Assembly: GCA_022241785.1 (NCBI GenBank)
Contig: JAKOMP010000010.1
Span: 87-64,086, forward strand
From: Cyanocohniella sp. LLY
GTDB lineage: Bacteria > Cyanobacteriota > Cyanobacteriia > Cyanobacteriales > Nostocaceae
Direction of reading: 5' to 3'
DNA: 64,000 nucleotides
The position numbers and the translations under genes are program-made. Positions within the stretch are counted from its first letter, which is position 1. Each line of letters starts with the position of its first letter. Below the pieces are notes generated by a model that was not told the origin of the DNA, did no database searches, and saw nothing but the letters and a program-made list of their open reading frames with translations. Below are positions 1-8,339 of this stretch, one piece after another.

Positions 1-66
1 GGCAACATGTCCCACGCAGTCAAACTCGTGTTTCTCACTTTGCTCGAATTGCTCCCACTGCTTCAT
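1..66 (-). CDS. 5' end of an unidentified CDS, cut by the window edge
   Basis: An ATG at 66 reads leftward for 22 codons without a stop to the window edge. An AAGGA ribosome-binding motif lies about six bases before it. The peptide starts MKQWEQFEQSEKHEF and is acidic and polar. Nothing in this short stretch allows a family assignment. The good ribosome-binding site and open frame make it a plausible gene start, but it could be chance. Confidence 0.35.
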   Translation of the reverse strand, partial: MKQWEQFEQSEKHEFDCVGHVA

Positions 67-228
67 AGTATTCCTTATTTTCTATTTTGTGATGACTGGT
101 TTTGCCCTCTATTAATTCGCCAACAGTATCCTTGCAGGGAGAGAGGAATGGAAGCGGGGTTTTTAGATCCGTCGAACTTCTAAGAAAACAGAAAGGTTTC
201 TTTCGCCCTTCCCGCAAGTGCGCCTCCG

Positions 229-390
229 TTGGAGACTCACGTTAAATATAATTACTGCCATGACAAATCAACTTGGGCGTTGTTTGCCACTGAACATGCT
301 GAAAATGTTCAAATTGCCACCAAATGGTGTTTAAGTAAGCCCTTCATACTACTAATCCCTAAAAAAAGTTGGAATTTTAAAGACTTGTAA
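229..390 (+). pseudogene. possible gene relic (TTG-started ORF without ATG)
   Basis: A frame that is open from about 184 to the TAA at 388-390 encodes a protein-like stretch rich in Trp, His and Cys (for example CHDKSTWALFATEHAEN). It has no ATG and no ribosome-binding site; the only possible start is TTG at 229. It lies just upstream of the copper promoter. I read it as the worn C-terminal end of an older gene. No family is recognised, and it may be a chance open frame. Confidence 0.2.
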
Positions 391-397
391 ACTCTGC

Positions 398-429
398 TAG
401 ACTCTCTAGTTGGCTGGAGAGTTTAGGAT
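398..429 (+). promoter_or_regulatory. MerR-type metal-responsive promoter/operator for the copper operon
   Basis: A -35-like TAGACT (398-403) and a -10-like TAGGAT (424-429) are separated by 20 bp, which is longer than the usual 17 bp and typical of MerR-family promoters. The spacer region holds the dyad ACTCTC-N10-GAGAGT (401-422). This is the layout of CueR/ZntR/MerR operators, where the activator untwists the over-long spacer. The copZ-like gene starts about 120 bp downstream, and a MerR-family gene lies at the far end of the cluster (3493-3909). The hexamer assignments come from reading the sequence, not from mapping. Confidence 0.7.
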
Positions 430-546
430 AAATGTAAGGTAAATCTCAGCCAATAATCTTGCTGATTACAGCCATCAAAATGGCTAATACCAATTCTGAG
501 TTAACTTTGCAGGCTGCTATTCATTTTTATTCAATACCCTAAATCT

Positions 547-741
547 ATGACACTCCAACTTACAGTTCCCAACATGGCTTGTTCAGCTTGTGCAAACAAT
601 ATTACCAATGCAGTGAAAACGGTTGATGCCAATGCCAACGTTCAAGCTGATCCACAAACCAAACTTGTGAGTGTAGATACTCAAGCATCAGAAACCGCAA
701 TTAAGGATGCTTTAGCTGCGGCGGGCTATCCAGTTTCCTAA
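547..741 (+). CDS. small heavy-metal-associated (HMA) domain protein, CopZ-like copper chaperone
   Basis: This 64-aa protein is a single ferredoxin-like HMA domain with the metal-binding motif MACSAC near residues 10-15, where both cysteines would bind Cu(I). The length matches free-standing CopZ/Atx1 chaperones. In known systems such proteins carry Cu(I) in the cytoplasm and hand it to the N-terminal domain of a CopA ATPase. The next gene is exactly such an ATPase, 79 bp downstream on the same strand, and the MerR-type promoter lies upstream. It shares the CANNI motif with the HMA domain of the ATPase. Function is inferred from family and context. Confidence 0.85.
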   Translation: MTLQLTVPNMACSACANNITNAVKTVDANANVQADPQTKLVSVDTQASETAIKDALAAAGYPVS

Positions 742-751
742 AACTGATATC

Positions 752-780
752 AAGTTGCATTCATTAATGGGATGCAACTT
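752..780. other. perfect hairpin between copZ-like gene and copA
   Basis: AAGTTGCAT and ATGCAACTT form a 9-bp perfect inverted repeat around an 11-base loop in the 79-bp gap between the two copper genes. There is no U-tract directly after it, so it is a poor terminator. It could stabilise the copZ message 3' end or allow partial read-through so that the small chaperone is made in excess. Confidence 0.45.
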
Positions 781-820
781 CTAATTCTTACCTTACATCA
801 GTCACAGTGGTTTAATTAAC

Positions 821-3088
821 ATGGATACTCTCACACTCAAACTCCGAGGTATGAGTTGCGCCTCTTGTGCAAACAACATCGACCAAGCAATTCGCTCGGT
901 TCCAGGGGTGATTGACTGCAATGTTAACTTTGGTGCGGAGCAAACCACAATTAATTATGACCATAAACAAACGGATTTGCAGACTATCCAGGCGGCTATC
1001 GATGCAGCTGGATACTCATCTTCTTTAATTAAAGAAGACCTACTGGCTGAAGAAGATGATACTGAAAAAGCTATTAAGTTAGCAGAAGACCGTGAACTTA
1101 CGCTCAAAGTCATAGTTGCAGGTGTCATCGGCATTATCATCTTTGTTGGTGCTATACCCATGATGACTGGGCTTAATGTGCCGTTTATTCCGGCATTTCT
1201 CCATAATTACTGGGTGCAGCTAGTTTTAACGACACCTGTGCAGTTCTGGTGTGGTTGGACTTTTTATGTGAATGGCTGGAAAGCCCTGAAACACCAAACG
1301 GCAACAATGGATACTTTGATGGCTGTGGGTACTACGGCAGCATATCTATATTCTTTGTTTGTGACTTTGTTCCCAGGGTTTTTTGTGGCTCAGGGCTTGA
1401 TTCCTCATGTGTATTATGAAGTTTCGGTGACTGTAATTGCTTTAATTCTGCTGGGGCGGTTATTAGAACATCGTGCTAGGGGGAAAACTTCTGAAGCTAT
1501 TCATAAACTCATTGGACTGCAACCTAGAAACGCCAGAGTTATTCGTGATGGTGTGGAAATGGATATTCCCATCACCGAAGTGAGAATCAATGATGTGGTT
1601 TTGGTGCGTCCTGGGGAAAAGATTCCCGTAGATGGTGAGGTAATTACAGGTGCTTCTACGGTAGATGAGGCCATGGTGACTGGTGAAAGTTTACCAGTGC
1701 AGAAGCAACCAGGGGATGAGGTGATTGGGGCGACTATCAATAAAACTGGTAGTTTTCAGTTTCGGGCGACACGCGTGGGTAAAGATACGTTTTTGGCGCA
1801 AATTGTCAAACTAGTGCAGCAAGCCCAAGGTTCTAAAGCACCGATTCAGCGTTTAGCAGACCAAGTGACGGGATGGTTTGTCCCGGCTGTGATTGCCATT
1901 GCGATCGCCACCTTTGTGATCTGGTTTAATTTTATGGGTAACTTTACCCTGGCAACTATGACTACGGTGGGTGTGTTGATTATCGCCTGTCCTTGTGCTT
2001 TGGGTTTAGCTACACCCACATCAATTATGGTCGGTACTGGTAAAGGGGCAGAAAATGGCATTTTAATTAAAGATGCCCAAAGCCTAGAATTAGCACACAA
2101 AATTCAAATTATTGTCCTCGATAAAACTGGCACCTTAACGCAAGGAAAACCCACAGTTACAGATTTTGTATCTGTTAACGGCACAGCTAATCATAATGAA
2201 CTCCAACTTCTCCAAATGGCGGCTTCTGTGGAACGTAATTCTGAACATCCCTTAGCAGAAGCGGTAGTGAAATATGCCCAATCCCAAGAGGTGAGTTTAA
2301 CGGAAGTCAATAACTTTGCCGCTGTAGCAGGTAGTGGTGTGCAAGCTGTTGTAGGCGATCGCCTGGTACAAATCGGTACACAACGCTGGATGACAGAACT
2401 AGGCATCGATACTGACGCACTCCAGCAGTATAAAGATACCTGGGAAACTGCGGGAAGAACTGTGGTTTTTCTGGCTGTAAATAGCGAAATTCAGGGTGTG
2501 ATGGGTATTGCCGATGCCTTAAAACCTTCATCAGCCGCAGCCGTAAAAGTACTACAAAAACTGGGTTTAGAAGTAGTGATGCTTACCGGAGATAATCGCA
2601 AAACTGCGGAGGCGATCGCCCAGCAAGTTGGCATTCAGCGAATTTTTGCGGAAGTACGCCCAGATCAAAAAGCGGCGATGATTGAATCTCTGCAAGAGGG
2701 ACTAGAAAAAAAACGGATTGTGGCCATGGTGGGTGATGGTATTAATGATGCCCCAGCCTTGGCGCAAGCAGATGTGGGAATTGCCATTGGTACAGGCACA
2801 GATGTGGCCATCGCCGCTAGCGATATTACGCTGATATCGGGAGACTTGCAAGGAATTGTCACAGCGATTCAACTCAGCCGGGCTACCATTCGCAATATTC
2901 GCCAAAATCTCTTCTTTGCTTTTATCTACAACATCATCGGTATTCCTGTAGCGGCGGGAATCCTTTTTCCCTTCTTGGGCTGGTTGCTCAATCCGATTAT
3001 TGCTGGGGCCGCAATGGCTTTATCTTCGGTATCTGTGGTGACAAATGCCCTGAGATTGCGTAAATTTCAACCCAAAATCATCTCTTGA
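821..3088 (+). CDS. copA: copper-translocating P1B-type ATPase
   Basis: This 755-aa protein is a complete CPx-type metal ATPase. The N-terminal HMA domain carries GMSCASC (Cys13, Cys16). Several membrane segments follow, with the transmembrane metal motif CPC at residues 390-392, the phosphorylation motif DKTGT starting at Asp434, the SEHPLAEA motif of the nucleotide-binding domain, and [12 protein letters not shown] near the end. The CPC motif together with a GMxCxxC domain points to Cu(I)/Ag(I) transport. It most likely exports excess copper from the cytoplasm; cyanobacteria also use paralogues (CtaA/PacS) to supply thylakoid plastocyanin, and these cannot be separated by sequence reading alone. 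It follows the chaperone gene and is probably driven by the MerR-type promoter at about 400. Confidence 0.95.
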   Translation: MDTLTLKLRGMSCASCANNIDQAIRSVPGVIDCNVNFGAEQTTINYDHKQTDLQTIQAAIDAAGYSSSLIKEDLLAEEDDTEKAIKLAEDRELTLKVIVAGVIGIIIFVGAIPMMTGLNVPFIPAFLHNYWVQLVLTTPVQFWCGWTFYVNGWKALKHQTATMDTLMAVGTTAAYLYSLFVTLFPGFFVAQGLIPHVYYEVSVTVIALILLGRLLEHRARGKTSEAIHKLIGLQPRNARVIRDGVEMDIPITEVRINDVVLVRPGEKIPVDGEVITGASTVDEAMVTGESLPVQKQPGDEVIGATINKTGSFQFRATRVGKDTFLAQIVKLVQQAQGSKAPIQRLADQVTGWFVPAVIAIAIATFVIWFNFMGNFTLATMTTVGVLIIACPCALGLATPTSIMVGTGKGAENGILIKDAQSLELAHKIQIIVLDKTGTLTQGKPTVTDFVSVNGTANHNELQLLQMAASVERNSEHPLAEAVVKYAQSQEVSLTEVNNFAAVAGSGVQAVVGDRLVQIGTQRWMTELGIDTDALQQYKDTWETAGRTVVFLAVNSEIQGVMGIADALKPSSAAAVKVLQKLGLEVVMLTGDNRKTAEAIAQQVGIQRIFAEVRPDQKAAMIESLQEGLEKKRIVAMVGDGINDAPALAQADVGIAIGTGTDVAIAASDITLISGDLQGIVTAIQLSRATIRNIRQNLFFAFIYNIIGIPVAAGILFPFLGWLLNPIIAGAAMALSSVSVVTNALRLRKFQPKIIS

Positions 3089-3104
3089 AATTCTCCCACC
3101 AAAT

Positions 3105-3341
3105 ATGTTGAACAAAAAACTCTTGTGGGCCAGTCTGACGGCTTGCGGGCTAATTCTCAGTACTGCAAGTATATCAGTAGCAATGCCAACACATTCATCA
3201 GAACATACACAGGAATTTCGCTCTATCGAACAACCTGTAGAATTGAAAGTTGGGGTGACTATTGGTGGATTAGCGTTAATTGGACTAGAACTCTGGTGGT
3301 TTCTATTTAGCAAAGCCCCAACACAACGCCAAGAACCATAA
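3105..3341 (+). CDS. small membrane protein of the copper operon
   Basis: This 78-aa ORF starts 16 bp after the copA stop, so it is very probably co-transcribed. The first 27 or so residues are hydrophobic and end in an Ala-Met-Pro stretch, like a signal peptide or membrane anchor. A short polar part with two His (THSSEHTQE) follows, and then a second hydrophobic segment (about residues 50-70) ending with LELWWFLFSK. The His/Met-containing loop between two membrane segments would suit metal contact, but that is inference. I do not recognise a named family. Confidence 0.65.
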   Translation: MLNKKLLWASLTACGLILSTASISVAMPTHSSEHTQEFRSIEQPVELKVGVTIGGLALIGLELWWFLFSKAPTQRQEP

Positions 3342-3391
3342 AAAATTAGAGAAGCGATCGCAGTTCCGTACAGCGATCGCACGATTAATCC

Positions 3392-3475
3392 CTAGCCACA
3401 GGAATCAATCACCTCCATTGTAGTTCCCTCCAGATGATAATAGATTGCAGTGGCACGCCCCTCATATAGCTTCAT
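3392..3475 (-). CDS. possible 27-aa peptide downstream of the merR gene
   Basis: A 27-codon ORF starts 17 bp after the stop of the MerR regulator on the same strand. The ATG follows AAGTAGGAA, a weak ribosome-binding motif. The peptide begins MKLYEGRATAIYYHLEG and contains one Cys near the end. It could be a small co-transcribed protein or the remnant of a longer gene. Nothing decides between these. Confidence 0.25.
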   Translation of the reverse strand: MKLYEGRATAIYYHLEGTTMEVIDSCG

Positions 3476-3492
3476 TTCCTACTTACCAAGGA

Positions 3493-3909
3493 TTAATCTT
3501 TTTGGATAATCGGGCAAATAGTATCTTCTTGTTTACCATGTGTATTCTTCCAGCCCGACAGCAACTCCCCAATTTCCGAGCGTAAGGTAAATAGCTGCTC
3601 AATTTGGCTATCAATTTGTAACAGCTTTTCTTCTAACTTTTCTTTAATGTCACCACAAGGGGGTTGTCCTTGGTCATAGACCTGAAGAATATCTCGAATC
3701 TCTTCTAGACTCAATCCTAAGTTTTGCGCCCGTTTAATAAAGGCTAACCGAGTCAGCACATTTGTAGAGAACTGGCGAAATCCTCCCTCTGTGCGACCTA
3801 ATGATGCTATTAAACCGACACTTTCGTAATAACGAATTGTTCTGATAGGAATCCCACTCAGATTTGTTACTTGACCAATTAAAAGTAGTTGTTTATCCTG
3901 AGTTAACAC
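3493..3909 (-). CDS. MerR-family metal-responsive transcriptional regulator
   Basis: This 138-aa protein has the MerR winged helix-turn-helix at the N-terminus (IPIRTIRYYESVGLI, about residues 20-34), then the dimerisation helix and a short metal-binding tail. The length matches CueR/ZntR/MerR. Cys85 (PPCGDI) and Cys132 (ICPII) align with the first and last metal-binding Cys of the MerR/ZntR group. The middle Cys (Cys112 in CueR, Cys117 in MerR) is absent: the matching segment reads SGWKN. It lies convergent to the copper operon, whose promoter has a MerR-type dyad, so it is the likely regulator. Copper as the effector is inferred from context, because the Cys pattern is not that of classical CueR. 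Confidence 0.85.
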   Translation of the reverse strand: MLTQDKQLLLIGQVTNLSGIPIRTIRYYESVGLIASLGRTEGGFRQFSTNVLTRLAFIKRAQNLGLSLEEIRDILQVYDQGQPPCGDIKEKLEEKLLQIDSQIEQLFTLRSEIGELLSGWKNTHGKQEDTICPIIQKD

Positions 3910-4041
3910 GGCAGATTTCCCCCAACTTTAGTAATTATTATTACATATTTTATTGTTCATAAACAGATATGATATCTGAGTCAAAAATGATTAATTACAC
4001 CAAATTTCATCTAGATGAAATAAATAACTTTAGCCTCTATC

Positions 4042-4104
4042 CCCTACTCCCTACTCCCTACTCCCTACTCCCTACTCCCTACTCCCTACTCCCTAGCCCC
4101 TAGC
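4042..4104. repeat. heptamer tandem repeat (CCCTACT)7 plus two CCCTAGC variants
   Basis: Seven perfect copies of CCCTACT (4042-4090) are followed by two CCCTAGC copies. Short tandemly repeated repetitive sequences of 7-8 bp are common between genes in Nostocaceae. It sits about 90 bp upstream of the Rieske oxygenase gene. Confidence 0.9.
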
Positions 4105-4195
4105 CTCTTTTTTTCCCGTACTGAAAGTAACTGTTTTTTGCAAATCACTATGCTACTTCTAGATTAACCGCTTCACTTCAGGTAAAACTCTGAAA

Positions 4196-5293
4196 ATGAA
4201 TGTTAACTCGCAGAATGTTAGTTCAAATAGTCAACCTCGAATCTTCAACAATCCAGAGCGATTTATTGAGGGATGGTATTGGGTAATACCATCTAAAAAT
4301 CTGCGGGTAGGTGAGATTAAGTCTGTCACAGTTTTGGGTAAAGAATTAGCAATTTACCGCGGTAAAGATAAAAGGGCAGTTACCGTTGATGCTTACTGTC
4401 CGCATATGGGCGCTCACTTAGCTAAGGGAAAAGTGCAAGGTAATGAACTGCGCTGTTTTTCCCATCACTGGACGTTTGATTCTCAAGGATTTTGTGTTGA
4501 TATTCCATGTTTGCATGAGCCGCTACCCATCAAGTTAAAAACTTGGCCCACTGCTGAAAAATATGGGTTAATTTGGGTGTGGACTGGAGAACTCCCCAAA
4601 CAACCCATACCCTTTATTTTAGAGTTGGAACATAAGGACTATGATGTTGCTTTTGGTGCCAACTTTGTGATGAATTATCACCCTAATTCTGTGATGATTC
4701 ATGCTATTGATGTTCAGCACCTCAACATAGGGCGCAAATTATCATCAGAAGTTATCTTTGAGAAACAAGAAGTTAATCCAAATGCGATTATTTTCAACAA
4801 TACTACACGTATTGGAGGCAATTCATTTTTATTCAAGCTGATTGGTCCCTTCAGCAAAAATATTACTTACAATATCTGCTATTGGTACGGTAGCACGGGC
4901 ATGGTGACCATTGGCCCTGATTTTTTCCATGTTCACGTTATCTTTGCCGTACGTCTGCTGGAAGGGGGCAAATCTCAAGTTCAGATGATGCTGATTACTA
5001 AAAAACGTCGGGGGATTTTTGGTGGTTTATGCAATCGAGTTGTATTGCAGCTAACTAAGATGCTTGGTGCATCTTTTCTCAAGGGTGAAATTCAGCCCCA
5101 AATGATTCAGTTTGATGTAAAAACCCCCATCAAGGCAGATCAGCCCATTATGGAGTTTATTGACCATCTGGAACGACAAAAATCCCTAATGTGGGGGACT
5201 TGGCAATTAGCGCGATCGCAAAATGGCGATATCAGAGAACCCCGCGAGAAATGGCGTGATACCATGTCTCGAGATAGTATGTCTAATGATTAA
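4196..5293 (+). CDS. Rieske [2Fe-2S] non-haem iron oxygenase
   Basis: This 365-aa protein has an N-terminal Rieske domain with Cys68-x-His70 and Cys87-x2-His90 (CPHMGAHL and CFSHH), which bind the [2Fe-2S] cluster. The C-terminal part should hold the mononuclear iron site; there I see HAIDVQH (His169, Asp172, His175), not the standard D-x2-H-x4-H. The overall length fits the oxygenase alpha subunits of the PAO/KSH/ring-hydroxylating class. Substrate is unknown; cyanobacterial members act on chlorophyll breakdown products, carotenoids, sterol-like compounds or small aromatics. No reductase gene is adjacent, so electrons probably come from general ferredoxin. It appears monocistronic. Confidence 0.85.
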   Translation: MNVNSQNVSSNSQPRIFNNPERFIEGWYWVIPSKNLRVGEIKSVTVLGKELAIYRGKDKRAVTVDAYCPHMGAHLAKGKVQGNELRCFSHHWTFDSQGFCVDIPCLHEPLPIKLKTWPTAEKYGLIWVWTGELPKQPIPFILELEHKDYDVAFGANFVMNYHPNSVMIHAIDVQHLNIGRKLSSEVIFEKQEVNPNAIIFNNTTRIGGNSFLFKLIGPFSKNITYNICYWYGSTGMVTIGPDFFHVHVIFAVRLLEGGKSQVQMMLITKKRRGIFGGLCNRVVLQLTKMLGASFLKGEIQPQMIQFDVKTPIKADQPIMEFIDHLERQKSLMWGTWQLARSQNGDIREPREKWRDTMSRDSMSND

Positions 5294-5429
5294 TAATTCT
5301 GGTTTGACTGGGTGATAGTCTTTCTCTCTGGCGTGACCTATGGGGGGAGTTTATTTCTCAGTGTAGCTAGGGGTAAAAAGATAAATTTATACCTCAGTAC
5401 ATGAGAAAAAGCTATAACTATAATAAAAA

Positions 5430-5448
5430 GAAGTGGCAGAGCCACTTC
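5430..5448 (-). terminator. hairpin with T-tract on the minus strand
   Basis: GAAGTGGC-AGA-GCCACTTC is a perfect 8-bp stem with a 3-base loop. Read on the minus strand it is followed by a T-rich run (TTCTTTTTATT), as in an intrinsic terminator. It would end leftward transcription from the 6541/6698 gene pair, though it is about 500 bp beyond that stop. It might also act on the rightward oxygenase transcript. The rest of 5294-5781 is AT-rich and shows no other gene. Confidence 0.5.
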
Positions 5449-5781
5449 CTAATTCCCAGGTAGAACCTAAACATAAGTATAACGACTATAGGATTTGAAA
5501 ATAGTATAAATTAACACTGATTAATTTTAGATCTTTCTTATCTTAGTTTTGGGATTAGAGAATGGAAATAAATATGCTGCAAATAACCATATATTTACTT
5601 ACTCTCTAAAGAATAATCAATCTTGAGACGGATAACATTGTCGTGATAGGAAGACGGATGTGCCTTAAAGACAAAAAAACTACTTTCAAACAAAGAAATC
5701 TCTGCCTTCAGAAATTTGCCGTTTGCAAATTGATGTAATAAATTGATGCTCACAAGTTTTAATTACCAATTCATTTACATT

Positions 5782-5949
5782 ATGACAACTACACAGATTC
5801 ATACCCCAACCCCCGAAAAAAAGTCACCTAAAAGGAAACAACAGTCTTTTGCTCGCATGGATATTGGTAGTCCAAAAGTGCCACTCCGTAAGCCAAAAAA
5901 GATCCAGCAACAACATGAGTTACTCAGTGACTGGGATCATGCAAGTTAA
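5782..5949 (+). CDS. small basic protein of unknown function
   Basis: The frame is open from a TTG at 5743, but the ATG at 5782 gives a 55-aa protein with typical composition and is the more likely start. It is rich in Lys, Pro and Gln (KSPKRKQQSFAR), has no hydrophobic segment and no Cys, and looks disordered. The C-terminus is acidic (SDWDHAS). No family is recognised. It converges with the exported protein on the other strand, the two stops being only 4 bp apart. Confidence 0.5.
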   Translation: MTTTQIHTPTPEKKSPKRKQQSFARMDIGSPKVPLRKPKKIQQQHELLSDWDHAS

Positions 5950-5953
5950 TTGG

Positions 5954-6541
5954 CTACGTTAACTTCCACTCACACAATTGAGATGGAGGTGTCATCCGAG
6001 GACTGTTATATTGATGAAATCCCTCAATATTGAGTACAGCACTACGATATAAAATCATCTCAGTAGCATCTTCACCTTGATTAAAAGTAGGCATGATATT
6101 TCCTTGATTGAGTATTAAGCGCCCCTCTGAATCCCACGGGAATGCAGATTTGGGTATTTGATGTTGCTGATTGTTATCCCACAATATTTCTAAAGCTTCA
6201 CCTGCAATCTTATTTCTCTCTACAGTTCCTCGCAGACAGATAAAATGGCTGGAATGGGGATAGCCATAATATCCATCAACGTAATTTCCAGTTTTCGTGA
6301 AATTTAGACACACTCCCGCCCCATCTCGCCAATCTTGAGGATCTGTTTGACTACAAAATTGGTAGTTACCATCTGCTAAGTTGGCAATATTGGTGGAATT
6401 GGCTGCAAACCAAAAGTGGCGCTGGGTAAATAATGTAATTTGTTCACCTTTAACCTGACTGTAGGAAATTAGGCACCCTACAAGTGATGCTGTAAAAACT
6501 GCGCCTATCTGCAAAAGATTGTTTCTACTTCTTTGCATCAT
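5954..6541 (-). CDS. exported protein of unknown function
   Basis: This 195-aa protein has an N-terminal signal peptide or lipoprotein-like leader: basic MMQRSRNN, a hydrophobic core, then SLVGCLISYS. The mature part has four Cys (QFCSQ, GVCLN, FICLR, QLCEW), which would form disulfides outside the cytoplasm. A GGAGGTGA ribosome-binding site lies just before the ATG. It is preceded 43 bp upstream by a 37-aa membrane peptide with an equally strong ribosome-binding site, so the two probably form a small operon. No enzymatic motif is visible. Confidence 0.7.
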   Translation of the reverse strand: MMQRSRNNLLQIGAVFTASLVGCLISYSQVKGEQITLFTQRHFWFAANSTNIANLADGNYQFCSQTDPQDWRDGAGVCLNFTKTGNYVDGYYGYPHSSHFICLRGTVERNKIAGEALEILWDNNQQHQIPKSAFPWDSEGRLILNQGNIMPTFNQGEDATEMILYRSAVLNIEGFHQYNSPRMTPPSQLCEWKLT

Positions 6542-6584
6542 CTCACCTCCAAATATGAGGGAGTCTGGCGTTTTGAGGACATTT

Positions 6585-6698
6585 CTAAACTGCTGGAGTA
6601 GCAGAAACTACCAAAAATACTAACAGTACCAAGATTAAGATGGTGAGTTTGACTATCAGGTAGTTGGCAGGTTCAGACAATGGAAAATTGTAAATCAT
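6585..6698 (-). CDS. 37-aa single-pass membrane peptide
   Basis: An ATG at 6698, preceded by TGGAGGTG at good spacing, opens a 37-codon frame ending in TAG at 6585. The first 13 residues are polar (MIYNFPLSEPANY), the next 20 or so are almost purely Leu/Ile/Val, and the end is SATPAV. It therefore has one membrane segment, with size and layout like the small subunits of photosystems, cytochrome b6f or NDH-1, but it matches none I know by sequence. It probably forms an operon with the exported protein downstream. Confidence 0.6.
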   Translation of the reverse strand: MIYNFPLSEPANYLIVKLTILILVLLVFLVVSATPAV

Positions 6699-6770
6699 TT
6701 TACACCTCCATTTGCAGACTTATCTACCTTTATTGTCGCGCAAATTTACCTTGTGTGTTGGGGCTAGGGG

Positions 6771-7451
6771 CTAAGATTGCCTTTGATATTCAATCCGTAG
6801 TTGTTGAATGTCAACCCGTTCAGGTTCATAAAATAGAATCCGGCTAACTTCGTCTAAACCCAATTCTGTGAACTGGGTGAGTTCAGAATTAGACAACGGC
6901 CAGGGAGGCCCTTCAGGTACTAATTCGGTTTCTCGAAAACGAGTAATGACTAATAAGGTGCCTTGGGCTGCAACTACAGAAGCAACGGATGCAATGACAG
7001 TTGAGCGTATACTCAAGGGTAAAGCCTGGATATTTCGAGATTCTATAACTAAGTCAAAAGCTTGATGCCATTGTGAGGGTAGGGCCAATAAATCTGCGAC
7101 TACGTAGTTCACAGAAGAATCAGGAAATCTTTGCTGACACCAATTAACCGCTGTAGGGGAAATATCAAAGGCGGTGACTTGGAATCCTTTGTTTGCTAAA
7201 GCTTCTGCATCATCTCCCAAACCACACCCAATTACTAGGGCGGAATGTCCTTCACCTTGGGGGTTATGAGTAGTCAACCAATCTTGTAAATAAGGATGTG
7301 GGGTTAACTTGGCCCAAGGAATTTGTGTAACATCACCATGAGATTCGCTGTACAACACATCAAACCATGCTGTTGGGTTCGATTGTTGGATGGCTTGAGT
7401 GGCTAACTGTTTTACCCTTTGCTGTAAGGTTTCTGGTTGTTTTTCAAACAT
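6771..7451 (-). CDS. class I SAM-dependent methyltransferase
   Basis: Starting at the ATG at 7451 (MFEKQPETLQQ) the protein has 226 aa; the frame is open to 7565, but the upstream part has low coding character and would run into the neighbouring gene. The SAM-binding motif I is VIGCGLGDDAEAL, followed by an acidic residue after the second strand (VTAFDIS) and the VVADLL segment. The C-terminal part resembles the thiopurine/tellurite-resistance methyltransferase group. Substrate is unknown. It follows a small Rieske ferredoxin gene by 94 bp on the same strand, which hints at a shared transcript. Confidence 0.8.
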   Translation of the reverse strand: MFEKQPETLQQRVKQLATQAIQQSNPTAWFDVLYSESHGDVTQIPWAKLTPHPYLQDWLTTHNPQGEGHSALVIGCGLGDDAEALANKGFQVTAFDISPTAVNWCQQRFPDSSVNYVVADLLALPSQWHQAFDLVIESRNIQALPLSIRSTVIASVASVVAAQGTLLVITRFRETELVPEGPPWPLSNSELTQFTELGLDEVSRILFYEPERVDIQQLRIEYQRQS

Positions 7452-7545
7452 GTGAGGAGTAGGAAGTGAGGGACAAAAAGACAAGCGATCGCCTGAAGTT
7501 GGAGTTGAGTTTTCCCAGGCGATCGCTATACTAATACAAAGGCTA

Positions 7546-7905
7546 TTATCCTTCTTGCAAATCAATCCAAATACTGCCTTCTTCTACGCGTGTGGGAAAC
7601 ACCGGCAGTGTCTTTGGTTGTGAAACCATTGCCAGTACTTTACCTACACCGGGTGGCCAAGGACACCAAGTTTGTACCTCTCCAGTATTTAGGTCAAATG
7701 CACTGCGATGTATAGGACAAACAATGGCCCCAGTTTCGGTAATTTTCCCATTTTTCATGGGCATTTTTAAGTGTGGGCAAGTGTTATCTACGGCATAAAG
7801 CTGATTTTCGTGGTTCAAAAGTAGAATTTTGCGTGTACCAACTTTCACCACTTGTCGCCCACCAGGGGCTAGGGCATCTGCTGCAAGAACTTTAGTCCAG
7901 CTCAT
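7546..7905 (-). CDS. small Rieske [2Fe-2S] protein, NirD-like ferredoxin
   Basis: With the ATG at 7905, preceded by AAAAGGAGAAAAG, the product is 119 aa; the open frame extends to 7983. It is a single Rieske domain with Cys43-x-His45 (CPHLKM) and Cys63-x2-His66 (CPIHRS). Such stand-alone domains carry electrons to oxygenases or form the NirD-type small subunit of nitrite reductase. No large subunit is nearby. It would work in the cytoplasm as an electron carrier; the partner is not identifiable from this window. Confidence 0.85.
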   Translation of the reverse strand: MSWTKVLAADALAPGGRQVVKVGTRKILLLNHENQLYAVDNTCPHLKMPMKNGKITETGAIVCPIHRSAFDLNTGEVQTWCPWPPGVGKVLAMVSQPKTLPVFPTRVEEGSIWIDLQEG

Positions 7906-8339
7906 TTGGTTCTTTTCTCCTTTTAGATCTGTTTTTAGTTTCTCGCAATTGTGACCAGTGCTTTCACAATATTTTGGTAGCAACGCGATTTTGTGAAACT
8001 TTGATCAAAGTCTCCCCTCTCCTTGATACGACTTGCGTGTACACACATCTCTTTACTGGGTGCAAAATTTGGGTTTATTCCCATAAATCCCCCTAAACCC
8101 CTTCGGGGATGCGCCTTCAGCGTAGAACAAGGAGGACGTTAAGAAAATTTCCTTCCTTTTTCAAGCATCTAAACCTTGTCTACTTTGAGAACTGTAGTTT
8201 GTAGTCAAGATTATGAGATTGCTTCCTGGCGTCGCCATGACAAAAACTCCACTTTTTATGATGGACGAGGTTTAATACACTATTTTAGCTGTATCAGTCC
8301 AGTAGATAGAGCGTAAAGCACCATTTTATTAATTACGAA
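7906..8339. other. intergenic region with a possible short gene relic
   Basis: No firm gene is seen. Positions 8176-8316 on the plus strand hold a 46-codon TTG-started frame with protein-like text (SQDYEIASWRRHDKN) that may be the remnant of a gene. CCCCTAAACCCCTTCGGGGA near 8090-8110 can fold as a small hairpin. The segment around 8110 (GCGCCTTCAGCGTAGAAC) resembles dispersed repeats seen elsewhere in the window. TTACGAATTACGAATTA at the end is a motif repeated near 26,100-26,220. Confidence 0.4.

Noticed and set aside
35-217. 60-codon minus-strand ORF near the window start
   Set aside because: It crosses a dispersed repeat (GAGGAATGGAAGCGGGG) and has random composition.
3020-3382. 120-codon minus-strand ORF over the end of copA and the small membrane gene
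   Set aside because: It overlaps two well-supported plus-strand genes and has no recognisable domain.
4042-4104. heptamer repeat as a possible CRISPR array
   Set aside because: The unit is 7 bp with no spacers; it is a simple tandem repeat.
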